Source of the DNA: Cryptomeria japonica
Taxonomy: Eukaryota > Streptophyta > Pinopsida > Cupressales > Cupressaceae
Direction: 5' to 3'
Length of the DNA stretch: 64,000 bases
Assembly (NCBI RefSeq): GCF_030272615.1
Contig: NC_081414.1
Location: 658,640,292 to 658,704,291 of the forward strand
The first letter of the stretch is position 1; the number at the start of each line of letters is the position of its first letter. Both the position numbers and the translations under genes were made by a program. Positions 1-9,780 of this stretch are shown here, piece by piece. The notes under the pieces were generated by a model that worked only from the letters and a program-made list of their open reading frames with translations, had not been told where the DNA came from and searched no databases.

Positions 1-13
1 TAGACCAGCACTT

Positions 14-500
14 ATGAAGAAGCAACCTATATTGGAAGAAGATGCAATAAAGGACAACAAAAACACTTTGAAGAGGTTTGAACATGATTCAAATTTTCGA
101 AATTTGACCGGCAGTCCTTTGTTATCTCATGAGCCTTGCATCGAGGACACTCAAGAGTGGTTTGATAAGTATGGGGTGAAAGTTGAAGATTCAGATTGTG
201 CAAAGTCTGATTTTGTATCAGTAGTTGAAAAAGAGCATGATGTAAATGATTCTACTTACTATTATGATGGTGATCCCTTGACTGAGCGTGAATGGTGGCC
301 AAGCTTCCAATCATGGATATTGTGGAGAAGATGTCGTGAAGGAAGCTGATTTGAAGAGGCATTATTATGAAGACAAATCAAAAAAGTTGTATGAAGATAA
401 TAGGCCCCATGAGTCACATCATTTAAAAGGTCAATTGAAGGTAAACGAGGATATGATTATTGCAACCCTAACTTGTAATACCCTAAAAATGGTCATCTAA
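14..500 (+). pseudogene. Decayed ORF of unknown family
   Basis: Two overlapping frames (14-349 and 288-500) encode acidic, low-complexity protein with no motif I recognise. The overlap and short length suggest a frameshifted remnant. Its style (acidic, many His-Glu and Asp-Ser runs) resembles the ORFs at 1576-2846, so these may be pieces of one dead repeat-borne gene. No function is proposed. Confidence 0.3.
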
Positions 501-1570
501 ACCATGGGCCCCTAATCTCGACAACATCACCAAGGTCCTAACCAAAAGACAATTAAATCAATCTTGAGCACATAATTAATTCTTTAATTATCAAATATCG
601 CATGGCAAAATCTATTACCCAATATTAATTATATTTATTTAATTAATTGAATCATTCCAAGAATATTCATTTTGATCAATTATCCTATTTTAATTTATTA
701 AATATCTTTGCATATTTAATTAATTAATAAATTTGCCATTCAATCATGCAAAAAAGAATTAATTTACTACAAAACAAAGAGTTGAATTGAAAATTAAATA
801 AAAAGAATTGAATTGAGAGAGAATTCAAACTTGAGATATTATTTCTTTTTCTAAATTGAGAATTTGAAATCAGAAAAGCAATTAACTGAATTATTAATTA
901 TTCTCTTAAATTGGAACTCAAAGCTTTTTAGAAAAAGAAGTTCAGTTGCATTAAAAAGACTCTTTTCTTGATTAAATTGAAGAATTATCTATTTTTATCA
1001 CAAATGCATGGAATTTTTATTATTGTTTTCCAATGCAACTTGGACTTCTAATTCGAATGCATTTCAATTGAACTATAATTGGAATCTATCTCAAGGTTAA
1101 CTCAACCTGATTTCTCAATTGTTTCAATTAATCCTAAATTGAGTTTTTTCATCATCTCTCTGTAATTCTCTATAAATTCAGTCATCAGCTCTCATTCCAA
1201 TCACTCCAGAGATTTTTGAGAATACGTCGTTATTATGCTGATTTTGCTCTGGAGTCATTGATTGATTATTATTGCTTTTTTTAGATTATTTGCATCCATC
1301 TTGCATCCATCTTACATCCATTATTGCTTGCATCCATTATTGCTTGAAGTAATTTTTTGCTTGAATTATTCATCCATTTTTTACATCCATATAGCTTAAT
1401 ATCATATAGATTAAATCTTTCGTCTTGGTGTAGTCTAGTCACTGGTATTGCTTATAACAAATTGAGAGCAATCCTATACTCACATCTTGTAGAAGGCAAT
1501 GGGTCGCTTTGCTATGGTTTATTTTTATTGATTATTGATTACTAACCATGCATATAATGACTTAATTGAA
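473..1570 (+). repeat. AT-rich LTR-like segment with TATA box
   Basis: The stretch opens with TGTAATACCC, close to the TGTAATRTCCC start of several LTRs in this window. It is very rich in TTAATTAA-type sequence. A TATA-like element (CTATAAATT near 1171) is followed by a C/T-rich leader-like stretch. I could not find the other LTR, a primer-binding site or a target duplication, so calling it an LTR fragment is an inference from composition and its first bases. Confidence 0.3.
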
Positions 1571-1575
1571 GTGTT

Positions 1576-2289
1576 GTGCTTGCAGCTATAGGTTCACTTT
1601 TTCACACACACATAACTCACTTTGATGATACTCATAAAATGATGGCAGATTATTGGAAGGCTCAAGGGAGACACAATAGCCTTGAAGGAGAACTATCTCT
1701 TGCAGCCACACCTAAGGAAGAAGTAAATAATAAAATTGTAGAGGAGATGGAGGATCTTCATAGAGAAGAGGATTTAGTTTGCAACCATGAAGAAGATACA
1801 TGTAATTTTTAGTTGGATGCTTCTTTTGGACCAGCCTTTGTTGAGGAGCAACCTCTCACTAAATAAGTTGCAATGACGGCTCAAATTATGATCAAAGGAG
1901 AAAAGATTGTTTATACTCCTTGTGGGCCATTAAGGGATGATAGTGTTGCAATTGGGGACAATTTTATGATTGTTTCAGAATGGAAGAGATCTCCTTGTGT
2001 TTTGACATCTCATCATGAAGAGGGTGATTTCTTGATTGGACATGATGCTGCCATAAATACAGAAAATTCTGATTTTTCGATTGTTGACAGCAGTACTTTA
2101 GTTGGGACAGTTGGCAACCTTGAGGAGGATGGTTTTTGGTGTGGTACACACTTTGGGACAACAAAAATCAATGGCACACCTATGAACATGACAGCCAAGA
2201 GGATGGAGGCTCGAATCAAGCTTGAAGTATGTGATTTTCAGTTAGAGACATCTCTTGGAGCAGTAGTTGATGAAGAACCTTCAATGTAG
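1576..2289 (+). pseudogene. Broken ORF of unknown family
   Basis: Two open stretches (1576-1812 and 1873-2289) lie in the same frame, separated by a TAG at 1810 and a TAA shortly after. Removing the stops would give about 238 codons. The protein has no recognisable domain. The phrase FGPAFVEEQ before 1860 has a weak echo (LFGPAYEG) near 2900, which hints at internal repetition. Probably the coding remnant of an old repeat; function unknown. Confidence 0.3.
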
Positions 2290-2297
2290 AAGAAAGA

Positions 2298-2846
2298 GTG
2301 TTTGAGGCTCTTGAGGACACTACGGAAAGGTATGACTGCCATTCTGATTTTTTGCTTGGCAACAACAGTTCCTCACCTTTGCACAATCATGAGATGGCAG
2401 CCACTTCACATGAGGATGATGGTATTGAGGAGTCTCCCAATATGGGCACTCAAATTTTGTGTGAGGAATGTATTGAAGATTCAAGCTACAAAAGTTCTAA
2501 TTTTGTACATCATACCTTGGAGGAAGTAAAGAAGTCACAAAGTACGTGTGATGGATGGCTACAAAGAAATAATAAGGCCAAGTGGTTGACCGCTCAAGCA
2601 AGACAACACTTACAAGAGGAACATTCAGATTTGTGTGGACATGGAAAGAGGTATGATTCAGAAATTTATGTTCATATACATCATGAGGACCAGGAGTTAA
2701 TTCTTTTAGAGAACCCATTGAAGGCTCAAAACATAGATGAAGATTGGATAGTAGAGCACACACTTGGTGGATCAACCACTAGTGTTATACCTACTCATGT
2801 AAAGGGCAACATAAGCAAATTGGTGGTTGAGCCTTTGGTCATTTGA
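2298..2846 (+). CDS. Hypothetical acidic protein (182 codons), probably a remnant
   Basis: Open frame directly after the previous ORF, in another frame. It is rich in His, Glu and Asp and contains no motif I recognise. The downstream 2847-3300 region holds no gene; its only notable content is a G-rich patch at about 3010-3110 (GGGGA and GGGGG runs). The frame change relative to 1576-2289 suggests a frameshift in one former gene. Confidence 0.25.
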   Translation: MFEALEDTTERYDCHSDFLLGNNSSSPLHNHEMAATSHEDDGIEESPNMGTQILCEECIEDSSYKSSNFVHHTLEEVKKSQSTCDGWLQRNNKAKWLTAQARQHLQEEHSDLCGHGKRYDSEIYVHIHHEDQELILLENPLKAQNIDEDWIVEHTLGGSTTSVIPTHVKGNISKLVVEPLVI

Positions 2847-3309
2847 AGAGAGTTTGAGGAATTATCTCTTTTAAAGGCTCACATGGTAGGGCTTACACTT
2901 TTTGGACCAGCATATGAAGGAGTGTATATGGATGAGGGCATTGGTGATTCAGCTTTGTTAAAGCATATGGACACTCTTGGAGAAGCTATAATTACCAGTG
3001 TTCCACAGTTTTTGGGGATGGGGGAATAGGTTTTGGGGATGAGGAGATAAAGGGCCTAAGTTTGGGGACGACAAGGGGGACGATGATGGGGGGTGGTGGT
3101 GTTGATATACATATAGTACTTGAAAAACTAGTTGTGAAAAGATGCATAAGTGTTACATTTCAAATGAAACTATGGAAAATTAGTAAAATTATAAATTAGC
3201 AAAATTGCAAATACTAAATACGAAGATTTCTTGAATGCTAAATAAAATTTGAAAAATGAATTAGTCAAATTGAAGATTTTTATTATATCGAAAAATATCA
3301 TAAAGATGA

Positions 3310-3600
3310 TCTGTAAAAGCTTTTGGAAATGATTGTGTGTGAGTTTTTGATCAATGTTTCAAATCACACTCCATGATCCATCATCAGGATGAATGAGAGC
3401 ACATTAAGGAAAAAATGAATGGTTGTAGAATAGGATGATACTTTAAAAGGGGGGGAGAGATGAGAGAAAAAGACAAGTACGACAATAAATAAATAAAATT
3501 AAAATGTTAAAAAGACAGAAAGAACAAAAATAAATAAAATAAGAATTGGAAAAGAACAAATAAAGGATCCTCAAAACGCTCACCATTAGAGCACATTTAA
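3310..3600 (-). repeat. Inverted terminal segment of a Penelope-like element
   Basis: Read on the minus strand, this matches the plus-strand 3' end at about 45880-46171: the same T-rich stretch, the same CTGATGATGGATCA core, the same GAAAC and TTGATC, and the same ending near TTTTACAGAT. It sits immediately upstream of, and inverted to, the ORF at 3630. Penelope-like elements often carry an inverted partial terminal repeat at their 5' side, and the arrangement fits that. The stem bases after the core differ between copies (GATCC versus GATTT), but GU pairs would keep the stem. Confidence 0.65.
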
Positions 3601-3629
3601 TTTGTGATAAAGAATACCTAGAACCTGAG

Positions 3630-4232
3630 TTGAACCACATGCACAAGGTATTCTTGCTGAATGGGTATTCTTCTAAACAAATTTCTAGAATATTCGACCA
3701 TGTCAGGTCTTGGCTTATTTTGAACCCCAGACCTTCCCGTCCTTCCTTCTCGCTAAATGGATCCCTTCACTATATTGAAGGTATTTCCCACATAATCAAC
3801 AAGATCCTTCTTAAGAAAGGCATTTGCTGTGCTTTCAAGCCATGCACCACTATTAAAAGGCGTCTTCTTCCCTTCAAGGACTCAAGAGACTCTTTCCTTG
3901 ACTCGGGTGTTTACAAGGTGGTCTATTCATGTGGCACCCCCTATATAGGTGAAACAGGCCACTCCTCCACTCGTATCAAAGAACATGGTGCAGACATCAG
4001 ACATGACCGGGTATCCCAATCGGCTCTTGCCGAGCACTCTTCCTCGTCCAAACACCATATCTATTTGGAGAACACACAAATCTTGTTGGAGTATAATTTT
4101 TTCAAAAGGAAACTTTTGGGGGCCATTGAGATCTATAATCATCCCAATAATTTAAATAAAGATGATGGTTGGAGTCTTAGTCGTGCTTGGTACCCCTTGC
4201 TTTCCAGCCTTGGTAAGTGTCACCCTTCATGA
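3630..4232 (+). CDS. Penelope-like element ORF, C-terminal GIY-YIG endonuclease part
   Basis: About 200 codons covering the end of a Penelope-like retroelement protein. The first 30 residues (FLLNGYSSKQI) resemble the end of the reverse-transcriptase thumb. A Cys-containing linker (residues 65-75) follows, then a GIY-YIG nuclease: GVYKVVYSC at 93-101, PYIGETG at 104-110, an arginine in STRIKEH at 113-119, and EIYNHPNNLN near 167-176. In this retroelement class the nuclease nicks target DNA to prime reverse transcription. Most of the RT domain is missing, so this is a 5'-truncated copy, as is usual. Penelope-like elements with this domain are established in conifers (Dryad, proposed to come from arthropods). 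The Dryad assignment is inference; the GIY-YIG call is seen directly. Confidence 0.82.
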   Translation: MNHMHKVFLLNGYSSKQISRIFDHVRSWLILNPRPSRPSFSLNGSLHYIEGISHIINKILLKKGICCAFKPCTTIKRRLLPFKDSRDSFLDSGVYKVVYSCGTPYIGETGHSSTRIKEHGADIRHDRVSQSALAEHSSSSKHHIYLENTQILLEYNFFKRKLLGAIEIYNHPNNLNKDDGWSLSRAWYPLLSSLGKCHPS

Positions 4233-4517
4233 CCGGCCCCCCTTTCTCCTCCCTCCTCCCCCTTCCCCCCTCTCCTTCCTCTTTTTGTCTTCTTCCTCCT
4301 TGTTCGTTCCTTCCTTTTTTTGTGCTTTGTTTGGCCTCTTGGTTTTCTTTTCACTTTTATATTATTATTATTTTATTTTTATATTTATTATTTTTTGAGT
4401 TCCTTATGTTTGTTGGTGTTTTGTCTTTCATTTTCTCTCTTGTTTTATATATATATATGTAAGCGTATATATACTCATATATGTACTTCTATGTTCATAC
4501 ATATATATATACATGTA
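4233..4517 (+). repeat. 3' UTR of the Penelope-like element (first part)
   Basis: A C/T tract and T-rich run are followed by an AT/TG microsatellite (about 4440-4517). Open frames here are low-complexity artefacts. The sequence breaks off at TGTAATATCC, where a solo LTR has inserted with duplication of ATGTA, and resumes at 14552. Confidence 0.6.
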
Positions 4518-7254
4518 TGTAATATCCTTTGCTGATTATGGCCTTCAAATGCTGAAGATAGGTTCAAGGAATATTGTCAAGCAACTGTCCTACAACCCTT
4601 AAACTTTCTGTTACCAAAAACTGATTGCTTTCTTGTTTTTTATGACCCAAGGTATAATATCAAACAGTTCACATACAACATTTAGCTTGCTGGTCTGAGT
4701 TTCAAATTGATAACCTTGCGTATTATTGACACAAAAAAGGCTTTGCACAACTTTGCGTGTTATTGACACCAATACACAAGAAAGGCAATTGCACAAATGA
4801 CTCTTTGCTCTTCTCAAATGCGTATAGATGAATTTCAATGACAAATGTGCACCTACAGCCAAGAGGCATTTTCACAAACACTTGGCATGCAAACTATTTA
4901 ATTGAAGTAACAACATATGAGCCCTAGAGTTGCGCTAATTAGGGTTTACATAAAAAATGGAGCCACCAACATATGGCCCAATAGAAAGATACCTAGTCAT
5001 CAAATAGGGAATCTTCTAGAAGATTCTGCCTTGCATCTCTTTCTCTCACAGCATAATCCAAGAATCTAACCAATACATAATCTATCCAAGAACCTAACCA
5101 ATACAAAATCTAACTCCTCCATGGAAATGCTCGGTAAGGTATCTTGTTGTAAATCGATCATGTCCAAAGTGTTCTCCCAATCTGGCATGAGCTTCTGCGA
5201 ATTGTGAACATGAATCAACAAAGAGACCAAATCATCTATCTGACTCTTCTTCAAAGAGTCTAACTGATTGTAATACATGAATTTCATTGTCTCTTAATTC
5301 TACTAAGTGTAACCCACTAGCTTCACTGACATCAGCTCCTAATAACTCCTCAATTGAGGCAAGGATCTTCGACTGAATATCATGAATAGATCCTTCCATC
5401 TCTGCACAACTCCTTTGTGCCCTCCCATAAGTTGATTTCTTCATGGCCAATGAACAATACCAGCCATGGAAATCATATCTATCTCCATTGTGTACAATAT
5501 TCTCCTTGATCAATGTGGACATAGGAATCTTTTTCAAAGCTCTAAGGCGCGGAATAGTCTTCTTCTGAATAGGTCGAAATTCCTTCCAAACTCCCTCCAA
5601 ATACTGTATCCTAAATATAAGTCCGGTTGTCCTTTCAAAAGATTGGACAAAATGAGTAAGGAAATCATCCGCCTGTCTCTTTGTATCTTCAATCCATTTC
5701 TCCACCTTTGAGAGTGTATCTCTCGCTGCGTCATAATGTGTGTGTAGTCCATGATCAACTGCAATAGGGGAAATAAGGGTGGGATTCTCATGTCTTATCC
5801 CTGTAATATACTCTCTAAGTCTGATATTCTCTGCTTCGTACTTCTCTCTTTTCTCTATCTCCCGGTCCAATCTCGCATTGATTGCCTTGAGGGTATCACC
5901 AACTTCCTGAATTTCCTGCTTTTTTGTAGTACGACCAAGGGCAACTGAAGTAATCTGGAAATCCATGGCAGTAGCAATGTCCGTCTTCACATCTCCAATA
6001 GGAACAACCACCTGCGCAATCCGCATCCCTGTCTCTTCTCTAGCTATATGTGACAAAATCTCAGCTTTCCTAGGTTCTTTCTCCTTGTTGTTTCTAGCTA
6101 AGTAGTTATCAATATCATCAATAGGCTGTGCCTCTACCATCTTCTTACTTTTCTCCATACTCTTCATTAGCTAATCATGAATAGCGGCCATCTCCATACA
6201 ATCATCGAGGCACATCTCTCGATCAAGGTCTCTCAATGACAAGATAACATCATCATCATCATCGTCATGATTATCCCTGGTCAAATCATATAAATTGTTT
6301 TCCAAACTAACTTCCAAAAGGACAGTAGGAGATCCTGGCTGATCATCATCCTCATTAGGTGGAGCAGATGTAGCTATGGCATGTAAATCCTGAACACTCT
6401 CTGGTAATATCATTGTTTTAGAACATTGCTCAAACTCCCTATTTTGTTCTGGCACTTCAACTTCCTTGATTGATGAGACATTGAGGGGCAGTGAAGGAAT
6501 GATAGGTGAAGGAATGATAATCTTTTGCTTCTTCTTCTTGACATCCTCAATCTTCTTCCCTTTAGCCTTGACTTTTCGTGGTGTGTTCTTCCTTCGCTTG
6601 GGCGCTTGACTCTCCTCATCCGCATGAAGCCCGATATCACTGATAGTCCTTTGATCATCTTCGGAAGCGGATTCCTCCTGTTTCATCTTTTCATAAGTGA
6701 AAGTAACACCCATGTCAACTAACTTGTTCATCTGATTATCTACCCATCCTCGGGAGAAACTCAAGACCTCTCTCATTAGCACATTCAAATCTGTTTATTC
6801 TAGTTTTGACCAATTAGGCAATAAAATGGCCTTCTTCATTTCATTCTCATATTGTGGATGCGTATGATCCTTATCATCTCGTACTTGATCAGGAATGAGG
6901 AAAAGTCCACACTTCCTCATGAAATCCACAGACATTCTGGACCACATTCTTCTTTTTACTATCTACTCGTCCATCAGGTTGGCCCAATAATCTTCTATGT
7001 CTACCTTGCGGATGAACTTATCTCCCTTGATCCTTCCAACTTTCTTATCTGGATCAAATCTTTCTCTTCTCTTGTATGTTGCAAATCGATAGAATGCAAG
7101 TGCTTCAACTGCTGTACTTGCTGCTGCGGCAGATTGGCAAACCTCCAATGTCTTCCCCACTGAAATAGTGTAATGCACACAACTGCACAGTACCCAAATT
7201 TCCACCGCACGACACGTACCACTGTGATGTATCGACGCTCTCTTACAACACGAT

Positions 7255-7500
7255 ACCCGAGGGCAATTACTGAGGGAAGTATTCGAGGGAAATACTCGAG
7301 GGCAAAGTACCCGATGGAAGCATACTTGAGGGCAATTATTGAGGGAAGTACTCGAGGGAAATTACTGAGGGAAGTACCTGAGGGCAATTACTGGGGGAAG
7401 TACTCGAGGGAAATACCCGAGGGAAGTATACCCAAGGGCAAAGTACCCGAGGGCAAATTCTCGAGGGAAGCACTCGAGGGAAAAGTACCTTCGACACCTT
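7255..7500. repeat. Minisatellite in 3' LTR (GAGGGAAGTA/GAGGGCAATT units)
   Basis: Short units of about 17-20 bp alternate GAGGGAAGTACTC, GAGGGCAATTACT and GAGGGCAAAGTACCC. The same array with different unit numbers and order occurs in the partner LTR at about 9565-9775, so it was present at insertion and has rearranged since. Open frames through it are repeat artefacts. Confidence 0.75.
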
Positions 7501-7706
7501 CGGCCCTCAGTCAATGACACTCGACACCCTTCAACTTCGGACGCAAAGTTCCACTCATATAGAAAAGTAGGCCGCACACTTCAAAACGCTCTGTACGACA
7601 ATGTTACTTCCACTGAAGGATCCAATCGTAGATAATTCCTCCGTTGATAAGATTATTGCAGATATAGGAATGAATTATCAACAGAGTATACACCAACAAC
7701 ATTGAA

Positions 7707-8159
7707 GGGGTTGTCCCCGTATCGCAACGGTTGTAGGTTGTGCACCTTTGGGTGGAGGTATCGGGGTTGAAACCCCCGAGCCCCATGCTGTGCCGTCCAA
7801 GTTGGGCGGTACGATGAGGTGGAGGTTTATCCTGCTCCCTGCTGACTGTGACTGTCCGTAGGTCCCCCATCCCCAAAAAAATCTGCTCCACCTTGCTCGT
7901 GCCGACAGACCAATCTAGTAGCGCGTACCGCGAGGAAGCCTAGCACTGATGTAGGGTAAATTTTGATGTTGTCTCTCACCGTCAGTGGCTCGATCTATGG
8001 TTTGTCTTTGTTCGTTGGCCAATAGAAATGACTGCTGGTGCTCTCAAGCTGTATAGGTGCTTCATCGAGGATGCCTTGGCTCATGACATGGAGATGAGGT
8101 CCTCCCATGTGATCTCACTGGTTCATAGCTCCAATCAAAAGCACTTGCCCTTAACAAAA
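7707..8159 (+). mobile_element. tRNA-derived SINE nested in an LTR
   Basis: The 453-bp insertion is absent from the partner LTR (compare 9985-9995) and is flanked by a 13-bp duplication, CAACAACATTGAA (7694-7706 and 8160-8172). The first 80 bases resemble a tRNA head, with a good internal promoter box B (GGGGTTGAAACCCC near 7756) and a G-rich start. The tail ends in TTAACAAAA. The long A/T-rich target duplication and RNA-polymerase-III-like head are typical of SINEs, which are copied by LINE machinery. I do not recognise the SINE family. Confidence 0.75.
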
Positions 8160-8589
8160 CAACAACATTGAATGGCCAAGAACTAGATATTTGTAATTAT
8201 ATTTCCACATGGTAGGGATAGATCCGACAATGAAGTACAAAGTGAAATATCAAAAATGATATCTCCAACGACAGATTAGGGTGGTTGCTAACCACCAAAA
8301 CTGCAATTACAGAATAGGGACGATCTTGCACCTCCGAAACTTCAATAGTGCCAAACTCCAATTGGAATTCGCAGATACAAAGAAAATATAAAATTCACCA
8401 TGCCCTACGACTATGCCAAACTCGGCCTTATAAAGAGCTCCGGGATGTTTCTTGAAGGGTTACAAGCAGGCCGACAATAGTTTATTATTTTATTAATTTG
8501 GGCCCCTTTATTTAATAATTAAATTAATTAATTAAATAAGGCCTTATGATATTAATTAAAATTTAGGACCACTTAATTAATTAACTTAA

Positions 8590-9450
8590 TTAGGTTACTT
8601 TATTAAAATTGGGGACACTACAATCCTCCCGGCCCAAAGATTGCTTGCCCTCAAGCAATTCGTAACTATCTGCCATCTGACAAGCTGCGGGATCCCAGAC
8701 CATGCATGGATGCTGGTAGTCGTATCTGCTGAAAGCTTGACGCCGCACCATGGCTGCGAGCAGCACCTGCAAATCCCCAATCAGCGTGCGCTGCTCCACT
8801 CTGATATAAATATTGCCCTGCTCGGAGTTGAGGAATAACTCATCAAAATCCAACTTGCTTTCTTCATATAGATGCCACTCGCAAGGAGAGATGACAATCA
8901 TGCACGCGCCATGCCCAACCAAAGGGTAAGCTTCGTATTCAACTAATTGTAGAGATTGCTCCTGTAGGGGATCATTGCTATAGTTCGCATCTCCATGATG
9001 TTGATCAACCATTGTTCGATTGACAAAATTAATACAAACATCTTCATCCTTGCAGTTGTCATGAAAGTTTAAGTGTTCTCCACTTGAAGGGACAATTGTT
9101 GTCTCTGGCTTTTCCATATACTCCTATCGCTAGGGTGAACATGTGAACTTGTCTTCATCTTTCTTTGATTCTGATTGAGTTCCTAATTCAGGATCCAATT
9201 GCTCTTTTCTTTTCCTTACATAGTACCTATCAAAGGATTCAGTAGCCTTGATCTCCTCAGATTCACTTGAGTATTCATCAAAGATTCTGATAACCTCCTC
9301 ATGCACAGGTATACTTTTTCCTACTAGAACTAGATATTCTTGAAATGTCAGAAGATTCTTCCGCTTTTGATATTTGTTATACCACTTTGTGATTTTATTG
9401 GCAGCAATTTCATTATCCCTTTCTTCCATTCCTGTAGTCATCCCAAGCAT
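8590..9450 (-). pseudogene. Internal ORF of the non-autonomous LTR element
   Basis: One frame runs about 9450-8590 with two in-frame TAG codons near 9125. The protein is acidic with no capsid, zinc-knuckle or protease motif I can see. Its 3' end runs into the LTR. Just before the LTR an imperfect palindrome, ATTGCTTGAGGGCAAGCAAT, is followed by a purine run acting as polypurine tract. Gypsy-3 has the equivalent palindrome at the same place, so the two share a 3' end design. Function unknown. Confidence 0.4.
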
Positions 9451-9471
9451 TCCACTGGCTGGTAGGATTTT

Positions 9472-9484
9472 GGCTCTGATACCA
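9472..9484 (-). promoter_or_regulatory. Primer-binding site, initiator tRNA-Met type
   Basis: The minus strand reads TGGTATCAGAGCC one base inside the 5' LTR, the standard plant site for priming by initiator tRNA-Met. It fixes element orientation and the LTR edge at 9486. Confidence 0.85.
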
Positions 9485-9564
9485 CTGTAATGTACCCAAT
9501 TGCACGGTACCCAAATTTCTACCGCACGTCACATACCGCTGTGATGTATCAGCGTTCTCTTACG

Positions 9565-9780
9565 GCACAGTACCTAAGGGCAAATACTCGAGGGCAAATT
9601 ACCTGAGGGAAGTATACCCGAGGGCAATTACTGAGGGAAGTACCCGAGGGCAATTACTGGGAGAAGTACCTAAGGGAAAATACCCGAGGGCAAAGTACTC
9701 GAGGGAAGTACCCAAGGGCAATTACTGAGGGAAGTACCCGAGGGCAAATTCCCAAGGGAAGCACTCGAGGGAAAAGTACC
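9565..9780. repeat. Minisatellite in 5' LTR (GAGGGAAGTA units)
   Basis: Counterpart of the array at 7255-7500 with a different number and order of units. The two arrays within one element let unit gain and loss since insertion be counted. Confidence 0.7.

Noticed and set aside
3000-3110. G-quadruplex or regulatory G-rich element
   Set aside because: GGGGA runs exist but no clear four-tract pattern with gene context. Left as low-complexity sequence.
7750-7780. tRNA gene
   Set aside because: A box B-like sequence is present but no cloverleaf can be completed. It is the head of a SINE.
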